64,000 bases of DNA from Porites lobata (lineage: Eukaryota > Cnidaria > Anthozoa > Scleractinia > Poritidae), in assembly GCA_942486035.1 (NCBI GenBank), contig CALNXK010000033.1, positions 124,001-188,000 on the forward strand. Reading direction: 5' to 3'. How positions within the stretch are numbered: position 1 is the stretch's first letter; the number at the start of each line of letters is the position of its first letter. Below are positions 1 through 12,600 of this stretch, piece after piece. The position numbers and the translations under genes were made by a program. A model generated the notes under the pieces. It saw only the letters and a program-made list of their open reading frames with translations. It had not been told where the DNA came from and made no database searches.

Positions 1-303
1 TCGGAGAAGCACTATATTGAATTTGGTTGTCCAAGATCCAAGAGTTCTTGTCCAAAGAGTTTTGTCCGGTTCCTAAGCCAAGTGGAGCTCATACAAACAA
101 ATGAAATGGCCCTGGTATGGCAAGGTTAAAAGGAATATTTACCCTTATTTTTGTCATTTTGTATGAGGATTCCTTTTATGACTAAGGTAAACTTTTAATT
201 CTACTAATAATTTGAAGTCAATTTTCAAATGTTTCAGTATTTTTTCTAATTAAAAATGTGCTTGTCCCATGGAAAAGTCATGTCAAAGGTTTACATGTCC
301 AAA
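1..303. other. Region downstream of the zinc-finger gene
   Basis: No coding region is visible. On the minus strand this follows the zinc-finger stop codon and probably holds its 3' untranslated region. A possible polyadenylation hexamer ATTAAA on the minus strand lies near 193-198, about 105 bases past the stop. Nothing else is recognised. Confidence 0.45.
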
Positions 304-3300
304 CTAAATTTCTACCTGCCCCAGACAATCGAACAGAGGTTTTGACACACCCTGAACCACTAACCTAGCTGATGCGGAGGGGAATCTGACAGTATGAAGC
401 TGCATATGCTTCTTGAGTGTGTGCTGATGACGATAATCCTTCTTGCATACTTCACAAGTGAATGGCCTCTCACCAGTATGAATTCGGATGTGTTGGATGA
501 CATTTTTTCTCATGGAGAAACACTTCCCACACTGGGGACACTTGTAGGGCTTTTCCCCTGTGTGTTTTCGGTAGTGCGCCTTAAGACGCTTTTTGCATCC
601 AAATGACTGCTCACATCTGTCACATGAGAATGGCTTCTCCCCAGTGTGTGTTCTTTCATGGATTTTCAGATCTGAGTTCTGCAGAAACGTCCAGCCACAA
701 ACGGTACATTTGAATGGTCTTTCTTCTGCATGGGAGCCTTGATGCCTCTTCAAACTCGACAACCTGGAAAAGACTTTGTTGCATGGGATACATTTGAATG
801 GCTTCTCATTGCTGTGTGTTTTTATGTGCCGGCTTAAACTTGATGGACCCGCAAAGGACTTATTACACTGCGTGCAAATAAAGTCCTTTTCCCCACCATC
901 CGCTGCAGCTTTGGACGGAGCAACGTCATGGCTGCTTGCCAACAAAGTAGTAGTTGTACTTTCAACCTGTAAAGTAGGAGTTGTACTTTCAACCTGCACA
1001 AACAACCCTGCTTCTTCTGCAATCACTGCTGTTTCAGTAACCAGCGACGGGGCTTCAGCTTGAGAAGACTCAGGAAATGAGTCAGAAGAAGTCCTCCCTA
1101 TTGTTTCACCACTAGTAGTGGGATTAGCTGTCAGTATCAGTAACTGCAAGTGTTCAGTGTTAAGAGTATCCATGGGTTGAATTTGGAACTTCTGTAGATC
1201 AAGGATCACTTCACCACTGAAAACAATAAATGGAAACAATTTACCCTTTTACTCACAACGTACAATGTTTCAGTGAAATAACTAGATACTAAAAATACTA
1301 CAAATATGAGAATCACAGAACCTCTCAAAGCTCAAGGGTCAGTAGCAGGTAAAAAGAAAAGAAGCCAAGAGAGGAAAGAAAAAGAAAACAACATACAAAA
1401 CAAAAACAGTTTCTCCAGGATTCAAACCTGGGGCTCCTTACTTGCCAAGAAAATTCATAATCATTAAGCCTCATAAGCAAAATTCAAAGATGTGCTGTAA
1501 AATTCAAAGAAGAAGCCCAGAGGCATATGTCTTTCAAAGGCTTATTTTTGGAGAGGCTTGTTTGCATTTCTAAATCAGCTAGAAATATAGTGGGAGGGAA
1601 ATAATCCATTGGGCTAGCTTATACTAGGAAGAAAATTTATGTAAAAGATCTTTGGGAAATGCAAAAATTTATGTGTTACTGTACAAATTTTGCTTTGTTT
1701 TATTTTGAATTTGAGGGCAATCTCCAAGTACAAGCCCCCGGGGGCTTGTGTTTGGAGAGGCGATTTATCACAGGGTTTTTTGTGTTACAAGTTTGGGGGG
1801 CTTATATTTGGAGGGGCTTATTTTCGGAATTTTACGGTACAGTAATAGCCCGCGTATAAGAACCTGGGTTTTAAGAACCTGTTAGGCTAAAATTTTCATT
1901 TTAAGCCCCCTCCACATAAGAACCTATTTAGGCTAAAATTTTAAGTTAGGTTCTTATCAGTGGGGTTGCTGTAAAAGTGTATAGGTAGAAACTTTCTTTG
2001 TTATGTTTTGTTAAGGACATATGCTGTACCTGCATTGAACTGCGGACAGGCATTGCTCTATGGTACAAATAAATGATTTATACTGTATTATGAGATGATT
2101 TTTATAATATATATAGTATATTCAGATGAAATTCATATGAAAATATAAGAACCTATTTTAAGAACCTCGGTAGCCTAACTTTGCTTTAAGTACCATTTAT
2201 ATAAGAACCTATTTAGGCTAAATTGAAAAATTCAGGTTCTTATACGCGGGCTATTACTGTATTTCAAAAAACAAGCAGGGTCATGATGATACAAAGCCGA
2301 ACAAAACGCACTCAGTGCATTTGGAAAACATACACTACACCCGATAGAGCCCATAAAAATCAACTACAAAGCAAGAAGGACGCAAAAAAAATTTTCTCTT
2401 GAGGTCCAAATTGCCTCCATTTTTTCTTTAAAATACTTCTAGTGTTAAATTCATCGCCAAAAGCATTTTTAACCACTTAAAATTAATAGCTGTAATAGCT
2501 GCCTGGCTAAGTTTGCTTTGCCACAGATTTTTTGCTGAACAATGGTAGACAATAAGCAAACAGATAGAAGTATAGCAAAAAAGGAGTTCACTTCTCGCTC
2601 AGCAATCCAGACACAATCCCCGCATGAGGTAAATTTCAAAAAATTTATAAACCCTCTCCATGAGCCCTTTAGCACTGCATCCCAAGGAATTATTGTCACT
2701 TGACAGCGGAAGGTTTATTCTACTTAAGAGAAACTGCATCATTTGCCGCCAGACTCAAAAAAGGTTGAGCAAACTCAGCCTTCTTGCCACATAAAATCTG
2801 TATATTTTTCTAATATTTGCTGCACTCTACACTTGTATCAGCAGACATGATCAATATCACCACACCAATATCAAACTTTGGAACCAAAGCATGGAATTAC
2901 AATACCAACACACTTAAAACAGCTTAAATACGGCAATTTCAAAAAAATGACTACATGAGATTCTCACAAAGACGCTAAAGGACCAAGACAAATATATTGA
3001 ACCGCTCACCATTTTACAACAACTGAATTTCTTTTTATGTCTACACTCACGTGGATAACAGAGAAAGAGCTAGAGCAAGTGCTTTGAAACAAAGGAGAAA
3101 AATTTTGTTGGTGAAAATTTCATAGCGGCAGTGAGAAAATGAGGAATGCTAGCCGCCAGCAAGGAGCAGCAAGCAAGGTGAAAATGAGTGGCATTGAAAA
3201 AATTACAAGTGAACAGAAACACTAGCAACAAAATTTTTGCTGAGCACATACGCCAATTCCTCCATAAAATAAATACGTGTAACTAGGAGGTTACACGCTT

Positions 3301-5516
3301 TACTCATGCAAAACAACGGCAAAGAAATGTAAGAGTGCTGCATGTGCAATTTTTTTTTTTTTGCTAATTACATCTATTGATTTTGTTGCTGTTCTCATTT
3401 CTGTTGCCTTTTAGCAGTACATGATTCAGTGTGCAAAGAATGTCGTGTCCGATAGCCCAGGGCTAGTGGATTTTGCTATCGGCCTAGTGATTTTTGTTCT
3501 TAACTTGCCTGACGGGCAGGTGCTGTTTTTGGGGGGAAATTCAAATTACAGAAGGATTGTAATCAATCCTGCTAATCAAAAGGGTTTTGGGGCTAGTTGA
3601 AATGACTTGTGGGCTACTACATGCTAGCTACAGCTTGCCCAAATGGCAGGTTGTAAAACTGACTTTCTTTGCATCCTGCATGATTTTATTTTTTTGTTCA
3701 TAAGTATATTAACCAGGGCTTCGCTTTTAGCTCTGGCTGAATCTATATCTTAATATGCTTGTAAAGCATGTGTTCTTAATTTACCCATTTTCCTGTGTAA
3801 TAAATTGTGCTCTATTGTCTTACTTAATAATAATAATAATAAAGATGTTTAATCGACATGTTCTCCCATTAAAAATGAATTACAATGTGTTTACAAGGTT
3901 CGGAAAATTACAAAAACCTAATTGGGACCGGGTTTACAAAATAATTTAAAATAGTAAAACGTACAAGAGTTACATAAATTTCAATCATAGCTACTAAAAA
4001 GAGTTATACTACCTATTTAATTTTTAAAATTTAATTATTTAACAGTTAATTTTTGAAGGATGTTGCATTTGCCATTAGGACAGTACTAGGGAAAAAGCTT
4101 CGCCTAAAATGCTCGGTTTTACATTTTAAAGACGTCCAAGAGTTAGAGTTTCTAAGGGAGTAGTCATGGGCAATAGACCTTAACGGGGTTAGATGTTTTG
4201 ACAAGGGTCCACCTTTGATAATTTTATCAAAAGCCCTCATACAGAGTTCATTGCGCCTGTCTTCAAGTCTAGCGATTTTAGCACATTGTAAAGCTTCCTG
4301 GTATGAGGATCGAGGGTATATTATCCTTAAAGCTCGCATTTGGACCCACTCTATTTCACTAGACAGGTAGCCAGGAAGGGCGTTATGCCAAACCACGCAA
4401 CAGTACTCTAGGACAGTAATTTTTGTTTTCCCCGAAAAACTTTTTTTTCCTTTCCATTTTATTTTACGAATGTACTTAATTATTTTCTCACGCCTGACTC
4501 ACAAATCCGGACAACTTGTTGTTTAACACACGATAAATAATGAAAATTCAATCCTAAAAGGCATTAAATGATGACTTTGTTTCCTTTTTTGCGCTCTAAC
4601 TAAATCAAAGTATCTTTCAAGTAGCTTCGAAAGTGCTCTAACGTCTTCAGAACATCTGCGGACATTTTCAGCAATGTTCGGAAGTCTTCGAAAAGTTGTC
4701 GGAAATCTTCAGAAGTCGCTGGGAGGTTTCCGGAAATCCCGCTCATGACAGGGTGGAAATCTCACATATTTGACACAGAAATAGCTGAAAGGTTTTTTCA
4801 TTGCTGTGATATTTGATACTTAACTAATGTAAACAATTTACTACAGGGTGGCTACATGGGTACATGATTTTGTTTTAAAAGAAGTTTCACGTCTTGTTTC
4901 CATCATTTGAAAAATATAAGCAGAAATGAGTCTGCATACGAAAGGATCAATACTATCGCAAAGGAAATACACTATTTTTGAGTCAAGGTTGAATTCCGTG
5001 AAGAAGAGATATTTTGCATTTATTCCATTATAAAAATCTAGACGAGTATCATTATACAGGTTGCAGAAAACGACAACATAAGTTTCATCCCCATCTTCAA
5101 GTGAATATTACAGAAAGAGCAGCTTAATTCTATGAGGTGCAGTGGATATGACAATATTTACAGGTGAAAAAAGGATTGTAACTGCTGTGCATAGCATAAA
5201 CATGTCATCAATTCCACACAGTATTCTTACACCTTTGCTTAATCATGTGAAAACGGATTACAGCTGACAGTTAAGCTTCAAGAACGAAAGAATGAAAACT
5301 TCAAAATTGAGCCGTAGTCGACCGTACATGTGTGCACTTTCGCTATTTTAGCCTATTATTTGCACTCTAATGGAATCGAATTCTTCTTCTAGCGAAACAA
5401 AAAGCGATTTCCTTTGGTTAAAAAATGGTATAAGAACTATAAACGAGCAATTTAGTCTTAAAAAAGAATAAAACTCACCCGCTTTCGGCCACATCCACTG
5501 TGCCACTTGCCGCCAT
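304..5516 (-). CDS. Six-finger C2H2 zinc-finger protein, two exons
   Basis: Probable nuclear DNA-binding regulator. Coding exons are 5479-5516 and 304-1216; they join in frame (AGC GG|T GGT) to give 316 residues. The first exon holds only 12 codons (MAASGTVDVAES) before a GTGAGT donor. The second follows a TTTTCAG acceptor. Residues 13-120 are a Ser/Thr-rich linker with an imperfect internal repeat (QVESTTPTL, QVESTTTTLL). Six consecutive C2H2 fingers run from about residue 126 to 290; most are joined by TGEKP/R-type linkers (HSNEKPF, HAEERPF, HTGEKPF, HTGEKPY, HTGERPF). The last finger is followed by a 20-residue tail. No KRAB, BTB, SCAN or ZAD domain is visible, so target and sign of regulation cannot be stated. 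An in-frame ATG inside the upstream intron could extend the large exon by a few codons, but the spliced start is preferred because its phase fits exactly and a good donor follows it. Confidence 0.88.
1838..2261. mobile_element. MITE with 26-bp perfect terminal inverted repeats, TA-flanked
   Basis: The left end CAGTAATAGCCCGCGTATAA... (1840-1865) is the exact reverse complement of 2234-2259, and both ends are flanked by TA. CAGT termini with TA duplication fit the Tc1/mariner superfamily. The interior repeats AAGAACCT and TTTAGGCTAAA several times and has no coding capacity. Confidence 0.85.
4046..4396 (-). mobile_element. LINE 3' fragment: C-terminal tail of a reverse transcriptase ORF
   Basis: An open stretch of 116 codons ends in a stop at 4046. 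It contains the pattern common at the end of CR1/L2-like non-LTR ORF2 proteins: W..ALPGYLS.EIE..Q.RALRII, then EALQCAKIARLEDRR.ELC..AFDKI, then YSLRNSNSW. Only the extreme C-terminus is present and the catalytic domain is missing, which is the usual 5'-truncated state. The clade is not certain. Confidence 0.75.
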
Positions 5517-5525
5517 TTTCCTTTC
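5505..5525 (-). promoter_or_regulatory. YY1-like motif over the zinc-finger start codon
   Basis: On the minus strand the start codon lies within AAAATGGCGGCAAG, which matches the YY1 core AANATGGCGGC. Promoter-proximal YY1 sites overlapping an ATGGCGGC start are a known arrangement in animal genes. Occupancy here is inferred. Confidence 0.4.
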
Positions 5526-5838
5526 ATAAAACTGCTATCCCAGGATGCCTTGTTCTAGCCAAGGACCAGGGAGGGGGTAAGGAGGGTCTTGTGTCTCGCG
5601 CGAGTTTGCGAGTTCACGCGCACGCGAATTTAGGCGTGGTTCGCCAAGAGTCTACAATAGACGGGGTTTCATTCAAAACTTAAAATGCTCTTTTTAAATG
5701 TATTTTATTTAATTATATCTATTTTTTCACATCAAAGAGAAAAAATCCATCAAATTTAGCTGTCTAGCCCATCAGTTGTGCAGACATTTTGGTGGACTGG
5801 CCTCCTGGCGCAGACGTGTTCTTAGCATGTTAATCACT

Positions 5839-6432
5839 TTAACCCATTCGCCCCTGAACCGCCCGTAACCGCCCGTGCGGATCCAGGTCCTTTCTACCCT
5901 TTGTGACGTCATCAGTTTTAACGGTCAAGGACAACTTTCTTCGCTAACTTGTGCAGAGTGAAGAGATCTTTCAAACCATACCAGAATGAGCACAATTCAG
6001 TCAAGGACACCGGAGAAAGAAGCAAAAAACCACGTGACAAGGACCTGAAAATCTCCATGAAAATCTTGTTCCATTACCCACCTACCTTTGCTTTCACCTA
6101 ATCCTAAGATCCTAAAAGCTTTCCTAAAAACTCTTCCCACCAAAATGAAGCCTACTAAATGCCCAGCAAGAGAAAAAAAAAATGAGGCAAGAAAGGCGAA
6201 AAAACAAGGGAGGAGAGAAAGCGAAAAGTAAAAGTCGAAATTTTGCTTTCTGCGCATGCCCGAACTTCGCAAGCTGATATTTTGCATCTGGATCAGAAGG
6301 CCGCCAAGTGTACGACCTGTAAACCGCTTTGTGGTAAGTTTTAGCTCTTTATAGCACGACAGTGACCAGAAAACCACTCGACTAGCTTCAAAACGCGTTT
6401 TTCGGCAAAATCTCCAGGAGCGAATGGGTTAA
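5839..6432. mobile_element. MITE with TTAACCCATTCGC ends
   Basis: The left end TTAACCCATTCGCCCC and right end GGAGCGAATGGGTTAA are inverted repeats. A diverged relative of the right half, sharing CATGCCCGA..TT, GACCAGGAAA and the CCTCCAGG.GC end, lies at about 39600-39857 in a CMTR1 intron. No coding content. Confidence 0.65.
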
Positions 6433-8143
6433 AAAAACGAGAAATTGCCATTCACCACTTTTGGCTCGACAAGGAAACTTGGTCGAGATAATGTTTGCAA
6501 AGACTTCCGGGACAGCTCCTACTACTGGTGACAGGGGAAAAACTGGCCAATAGCGGACCAGCGTTTCCCTAGTAACAATCACAGTGACCATTGCGGGACA
6601 CATTTGGGCTAAAAGTCCCCTTCTCCTTTCTAAAGTGGCGAACTTAAGCCGTAAGCTGAAAGAGATGAGGACTATTTAGGTGTTAATAGCTCCTGCTTGT
6701 GACTTTGACAGTATTTTCTGCTAGACTGTTGGTGACTGGATCACAAGAAGAAGAGCAAACTTTGATTTGATTTTCACTAGATCGAAACGCTCCGCGCTTC
6801 TGATTGCAACTCGGTTCCGGCGCGAGGTTACCCTCTTACGCCGTCACAACCCTCGTAACGTTACTTACACAGTCCCCTGCAGAGAGATTAGCGGGAAACA
6901 ATTCTATTTTAAATGTCATGTGACATCTAGGGGGTCAATAACAGCACGTGCACTGTTGGGCGGATCTGTGTGGGTTTTTTGCGTTTAAATAAAGCCGGCC
7001 GGAACAACTTAACAACAACTAACAACAGAAAGAAGCGATTTTATTTAAAATCATACTAAATCACACATGAATTATTCTTCAGTTGCACATCTAAGGAACG
7101 TCCTTTTTTTTTGCTAGGCAGTGTTTTCATAAAATGCGAAAAATAAAATCGAGACGTCACCTATTGTTAATGCGCCAACCAGAGGCGCATTGGTTTCCTT
7201 AAACAAAAGATTCCTTTGTCTCAATCGTTACAAATTTGAATAAAAAACAATAATGTTTATACAAACTGATGTCTCATATAACATTAGCCTGTGTTGTCGC
7301 TTTTTTATAAAAATTAGCAGCTACTACGCATGCAGTCTAGAGTTTCAGATACGTTCTTTTTTCCTACTGTTTAATCCCAGTACGACAATGCCTCTTTAGT
7401 AGCAACTATTCTATAACTCAACTGAAAAACTCGCTTTAATCTCCGCAAGTGCAACGCTTTATAGGAGCAACAGTGGTGTAGCTTCCTGCAGCTGAAAGAA
7501 TAGAAATATACTTAAGCTGGAAACCGCACGATGTAGGCAGACCTCTTTTCCTACAGGAGAAAATAAACCATACAAATAATAAGCATTCTTTGGGCAAAAA
7601 TATCGTAATTAGTCAGCTTTCTGTTAGTCAGGCAATCGGCATTCATGTCCTGTTGTTTAACTTCTATAGAAAACTTACACGGGGTCACCACCGTAGCCTG
7701 AAGACAGAGGTAAAACTGCGCATGAACAGAGCACTGTCTGCAACAAAACTTCGCTTCTTTCCTATTTTTCCGAATGCGGCAAAGTATAAATTGGCGAAAC
7801 AGCACATGACATGAGAATTACTTAGTAAGATGTCGTTCTGAAACCTCTGGGAGTGGCTACACCCCATGGTCCCATTAAAAGCAACTTAGGACCTTAAATT
7901 CGCTCTAAAGAAACGAAAGTTAATTTTTAGCCTGTAAAGAATTCTTTTAACCACGGAAAGAAGCCGTGAAGCCCGCTAGCAAGCATTCCATCGGGAAGAT
8001 GTCGCGAGAAGTAACCCGCGAGGGGTACGCTAAAAGAAACACTCTCGCGTGTTCTCGCGTGCTCTCGCGGCTTGCTTCGTCCGCCATTCACCATTTCTCC
8101 TGGATATTTCAGTCGTCTCAAGAGAAATCGTAGTCTCCCTCGC

Positions 8144-8203
8144 AGCCGTTTTTTGGATGTCACGCACACGCTCCCCCGTGTGCGTGACATCCAAAAAACG
8201 GCT
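8144..8203. repeat. Perfect 27-bp inverted repeat with a 6-base loop
   Basis: Positions 8144-8170 and 8177-8203 are exact reverse complements separated by CTCCCC. The arm contains GGATGTCACGCACACG. A perfect hairpin of this length suggests a young fold-back element. Confidence 0.85.
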
Positions 8204-8449
8204 AGAGAAATCGAAGACAGTGGTTATGCAAAGTTATGGGGGCTGGGGGGGGTAAACAATGTGCATTATGGTCTATGTGAAAATGGTGAATTCGACATCA
8301 AGATAGCTCGCTCGCAGGCTAGAAGCTCTCAAAATAGTAACCGTCAACCGTAAAAACCATCGCCCCGAAAGACATAATAGCCTGGGTAGGGCATGTTTGC
8401 AGGCTATACCACCTACGAAGAGCACAGGAAGAAATGAATTTGTACTTAC

Positions 8450-8496
8450 GAAAATGGACACATGCGCTCACTTTCACAATGACCCATGTCGATCAA
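8450..8496 (-). other. Isolated exon-like segment
   Basis: A 47-base stretch between a strong acceptor (ATTTCAG) and a strong donor (GTAAGT) on the minus strand. One frame reads LIDMGHCESERMCPF. No partner exon in a matching phase was found, so it may be an alternative or untranslated exon, or chance. Confidence 0.2.
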
Positions 8497-9454
8497 CTGA
8501 AATGAAGTTAGTAATAGTTTAGTCTCTTTCATCTTACGAGTATTGTCAGCCTTTGTCCGACGAGACGTGACGACAACTCGTGCTCTCGTCGGACGAAGGT
8601 TGGCGATAGGCATTGGGGCACAGGTAGCCCAATCTGTATGAGTCTATTAAACATTTTAATGTCATGTAATTTGAGTGTCGCGATAACATGGCGTAATAGC
8701 GAAAATATACGGATTTGTAAAGGAGAAAAATATGCGATTTCTTGGCAAAATCACGAAGACCATTTCTTCAACAAATATCGCTTACCCAAAGTCCTTTGTT
8801 TGTCTTTTTGTCTCGCCAATTTTGCCCTTGTTTTTTTTTTTACCGAACTGTACGTTAAAAGATCGAAACCTGAACAACCGAGAAAAATTGCTATTATAAA
8901 GCACCGAGTATTCACCTCATTCAGTTTTTTGCATTTTTTGGACCTTTGGGACACCTCTGTTCAAGGGACACCTCCATTCAGGGGACACTAAATTTGGTCC
9001 CGGAAAAAAGTTCACATAATATTTGTAGCTGTTACCTCTATTGAAGCGACAACTCTATTCAGCCAAAAAGGGCACTTTTTCTGGGTCTGAAACTCAAGTT
9101 TAACCTCCATTCAATCAGGGGACACGAAAAATATGACTGGCCACAAAGAGGCCTTATAACATGTAAGCTAATCACAAGGATGTAAGCTTTCCACAAACTG
9201 GACTTTCGGTATACTGCACTTGTGGAAATTCGAAAAACGATATTGAAGAGATAAGTTTATCATGATTTTTTTTATACATTATATGACTGCTGCCAGAAGC
9301 ATATAACCCTATGCTTCTGCTGCAGCAGTTTCCGAGGCAGAATGAAATATGTATATAAATATTGCTTTTTTGTTAATTGTTAACAAACCCCAGCCCAACC
9401 TCCATCCAGGGCACACTTGCCTTGGTCTCGGGGGTATCCCCCAAACAGACTGTT

Positions 9455-9636
9455 CAGTGGCGAATCCAGGGAAGTGGCACGGGGGGCCCGGGGGGGCCTG
9501 GTCCCCGCCCATTTATTTTTAGACCAAACTGAGGCACAAAGGGCTGAAAAAATTTTTTGATACCGCTCATCCCCCCTTATCTCAGGGCTGGATGACCGCC
9601 CCCACCCCTTATCTGAAGGTCTGGATCTACCACTGT
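9455..9636. mobile_element. MITE of the GGCGGATCC family, single-unit copy
   Basis: Ends read CAGTGGCGAATCCAGG and CTGGATCTACCACTG. The interior matches, in inverted orientation, the larger copy at 60795-61070: GGTCTAAAAATAA-type, CTGAGATAAGGGGG-type and CATCCAG-type segments are shared. It lies just downstream of the cystine-knot gene stop and may form part of its 3' untranslated region. Confidence 0.7.
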
Positions 9637-9672
9637 GATTCCACTGTAATAAAAAGTCAAGTATTGGTATAA

Positions 9673-12600
9673 CTAGCAACACACCTTAGTTCTAGTGGCA
9701 TTTTTTCCTTGATCGTCAGTGTACAGTTCAGCAAACGCCTCGTATTTTGCCACTCGGTAGCAGGACGGTTTCACACACGAGCAACTCTTAATTACTGGAA
9801 TAAGCCTTTCGCCTGCAGGAAAAAAAAAAAACAGTTACAACCTTACGTTCCCTTAGTTGCCTTGCCCCAGGTCACGTTCACGTTGAACTGTTTCGATTTG
9901 TTGGGTTACGATACGTTACCCTCCTTTATGCGACTTTACCTGACCTTACCTCACGTTAGTTTCGTTACGTGCGTTGAGTTTCGTTACGTTGAGTCAACTT
10001 TTAAAGTTACCTTCCATCTAGTGCTTTTTCTAACACATCCTCCCTTTCCTTCTGTTGCGTACCTTAATTTGTTCACATTAAGTTACGCTTAATCACCTTA
10101 CTTTAACTGGTGCTTCTTTATCCATCTAGAGTTACCTTAAGTCAACATTACTGAGTGACATTACTCAGTGATCCTGCCTTACATTACTCGTGTAACCTCA
10201 CGTTACATTATCTTTCGTTAAGTTAAGTTACGTTACGTTTGGTTACGTTACCTAACCTTATACGTTACTATATCCTAAGTTAACTTATTTTACCTTAGGT
10301 AGCGCTGTTTTACTACTGTATCTTACTTCACGGTAGATTACTTCACTTTACTTTGCCTATCCTTACGTTTTGTCACGTAACGTTACTGTACTTTTGAACT
10401 ACCCTTTTTCTTCTTTTTTTATTTACACCGCAAAATATAAAAGTATATTCTTACTGCAAATGCAAACTACTAAAATCAAACTGGTTAAGAATACTCAGAG
10501 AGCACACCATATCAGTGAATACACTAGCTCTCCACCTTTCTTCATTTTATTTTATTTTACTTTACCCTTTGTTAACTTACCGTGCTGCACGCTACGTTAC
10601 TTTCTTTGCTTTACCTTACGTCAAGTTATCCTTGTGAAACGTTATCCCTCCTTCTTTAAACCCTCGTTTTATGTTACGTTACGTTAAGTGACTTAGTTTT
10701 ACATGACTTAACTACGAAAGCGTTATTTCACCTTACGTTAATTTAAGTTATGGTAGCTTACGTTATGGTACCTTCCGTTATACGGCAGCTTACTTTACGT
10801 TAGCCTTCGTTACGTTACGTTTTTTACAGTATTTTACATTACGGTGCCTTATGTTACGGTACCCAGGTTATCGTAACTCGCGTTACATTACGTTACTCTT
10901 TATTCTCTCGAACTATCTTTCCCCACATTTTCTCATGTTAGTTTACGATAAGGATGGGCTGAGTTCTCTGATCCGGAATATTTTCTGCACTCCTAGATCC
11001 TGCATTTTCTAACACCCCAAATCATGTTGAAACATTGCATGGGCTATTGAATTTGAGAGTTTCAACCCCCCACCCCCTCCCCCCATCCTCTTCACTACCG
11101 CCTCCACCAGTTCTTACCCGAATGGATAATTGAACAAAAAAGCCTTTTGTGATAAAATAAATTTCATGAAATCTAAGTTCACCCCCGAAGAATTTTCTTA
11201 AAAATAACGTTTTTTCTCCAAGAACCACAATTTTTAGTTTTTCACCACCTTATTTAATTAACTGAATCTGTAAGTCCCTAGCTAAAGAAGTGCTGGATAA
11301 ATTTAGGTTTCTGGGAAACTGCCCACCTCCCCCTCCCCTAAGCCATCATTTTGTCCTAAGTGAGAAGTAAGCGTTAATGTTAGCTTCAGTAGGGCAGGGG
11401 TAGGTGGAACCCCTAGCAACGAGCTTGGGGAAGTGTGCGAGTTAATGCAATTACCTTATCGTGGTCAATTAACTGATCAAGGTCACTCACCATTGGGAGT
11501 AGCAATTGCCTTCTGATTCGTCCAAACTGGCCTGCAAGACAGTTGGTTTCCGCAGCTTCCGGCGCAAACACCAACATCAATGGTCCTGTTGAACGTAGTG
11601 TGAGGGTAATAGGTGTACATGCGCGGAAACCGCTGACAGCCAGACGTCACTTCCTGACAGCTCTGAATGGTTTCTATCGGTTTCACGTAAAAATCAGAAA
11701 TCAAGTGACGCTCCTCAGTGATGCTATGAGGAATGCACGTTATCCTGGCCGGTACATTTGAGTTATTTCTTGACTCCTGTTGTGATAAAATCCAACCAAA
11801 ACAAAAATGATGATTGGCATTTTTCCTTACTTTCGTTACTTCGCGCCCCTCCCAACTACAGTGAACTCTCTCCCGCGACTCTCTCAAAGCGACCACTTCT
11901 CGTGAGCGACCATCTCCCGTAAGCGACCAACCGTTTTGTTTCTCAGTTAAACACTTTGACTGTCTTGATTGGTTCTTTAATTCCCTTTCGTCTCTTGCAT
12001 AAGATCGGTTTAAGTAATAGTTTGTGTACGGGGTTTATGACCTTCATTTTAACATAAAGCTGTTCTAACCAACTGATTAAACCAGGGAATAGGCTATCAG
12101 AGAGTTTATTAACGTAAATGCTGCCAGATGACAGAGGGCATGTACATCAGTACCTTTCGGCTGCCACATTTAGCTACATCACAAGTAATTTCTTTATCTG
12201 AAAAGAAAGCGAGAAATTCATTTAAAACATTTCAAGCTTGCAGTTCGTATATCAGTAGCGTTGAATTATAACCAAGAGCAGGAGGGACTCCGCATATGAA
12301 AGGGGTGGGTATGCTCGTCGTCGCGCTTAGGGGTGTGAATTTCGGATTTTGGTCTCGCTTAGGGTGTTCTGGGTAAAACACCATTATTTTTTAGCCGTAA
12401 AAGCCTCCTTTAGGGTTGCACTCGAAGAAATATTAAAAATTATATATTTTCAATTCGTTTTATTTACTCGATTCATGTAATCAAAGTTTAAAATGATCGC
12501 TTTTAGGGGTCAAAAAAAGGTTGGGCCACGCCGAGATTGATCTCCTTTAGGGGTTTAATTCAAAATTTCCGACGAGCATCCCCACCCCTTTCATATGCGG

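Larger units (their letters stand above)
1217..5478 (-). other. Intron of the zinc-finger gene
   Basis: A 4.26-kb intron with a GTGAGT donor and TTTTCAG acceptor. It contains a Tc1/mariner-like MITE (1838-2261) and a LINE 3' fragment (4046-4396). A T-arm-like stretch on the minus strand near 1410-1440 looks like a decayed tRNA-derived piece. No further exon was found. Confidence 0.8.
5517..9672. other. Spacer between the zinc-finger promoter and the cystine-knot gene
   Basis: About 4.1 kb without a supported gene. It holds a MITE (5839-6432), a perfect hairpin (8144-8203), an isolated exon-like segment (8450-8496) and a MITE of the GGCGGATCC family (9455-9636). The open frames here are short and have no recognisable domain. 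Confidence 0.6.

Noticed and set aside
9835..10930. Interstitial telomere array
   Set aside because: The unit is TTACG-like, not TTAGGG.
11543..11761. Plus-strand ORF of 72 codons
   Set aside because: Shadow of the cystine-knot exon on the opposite strand.
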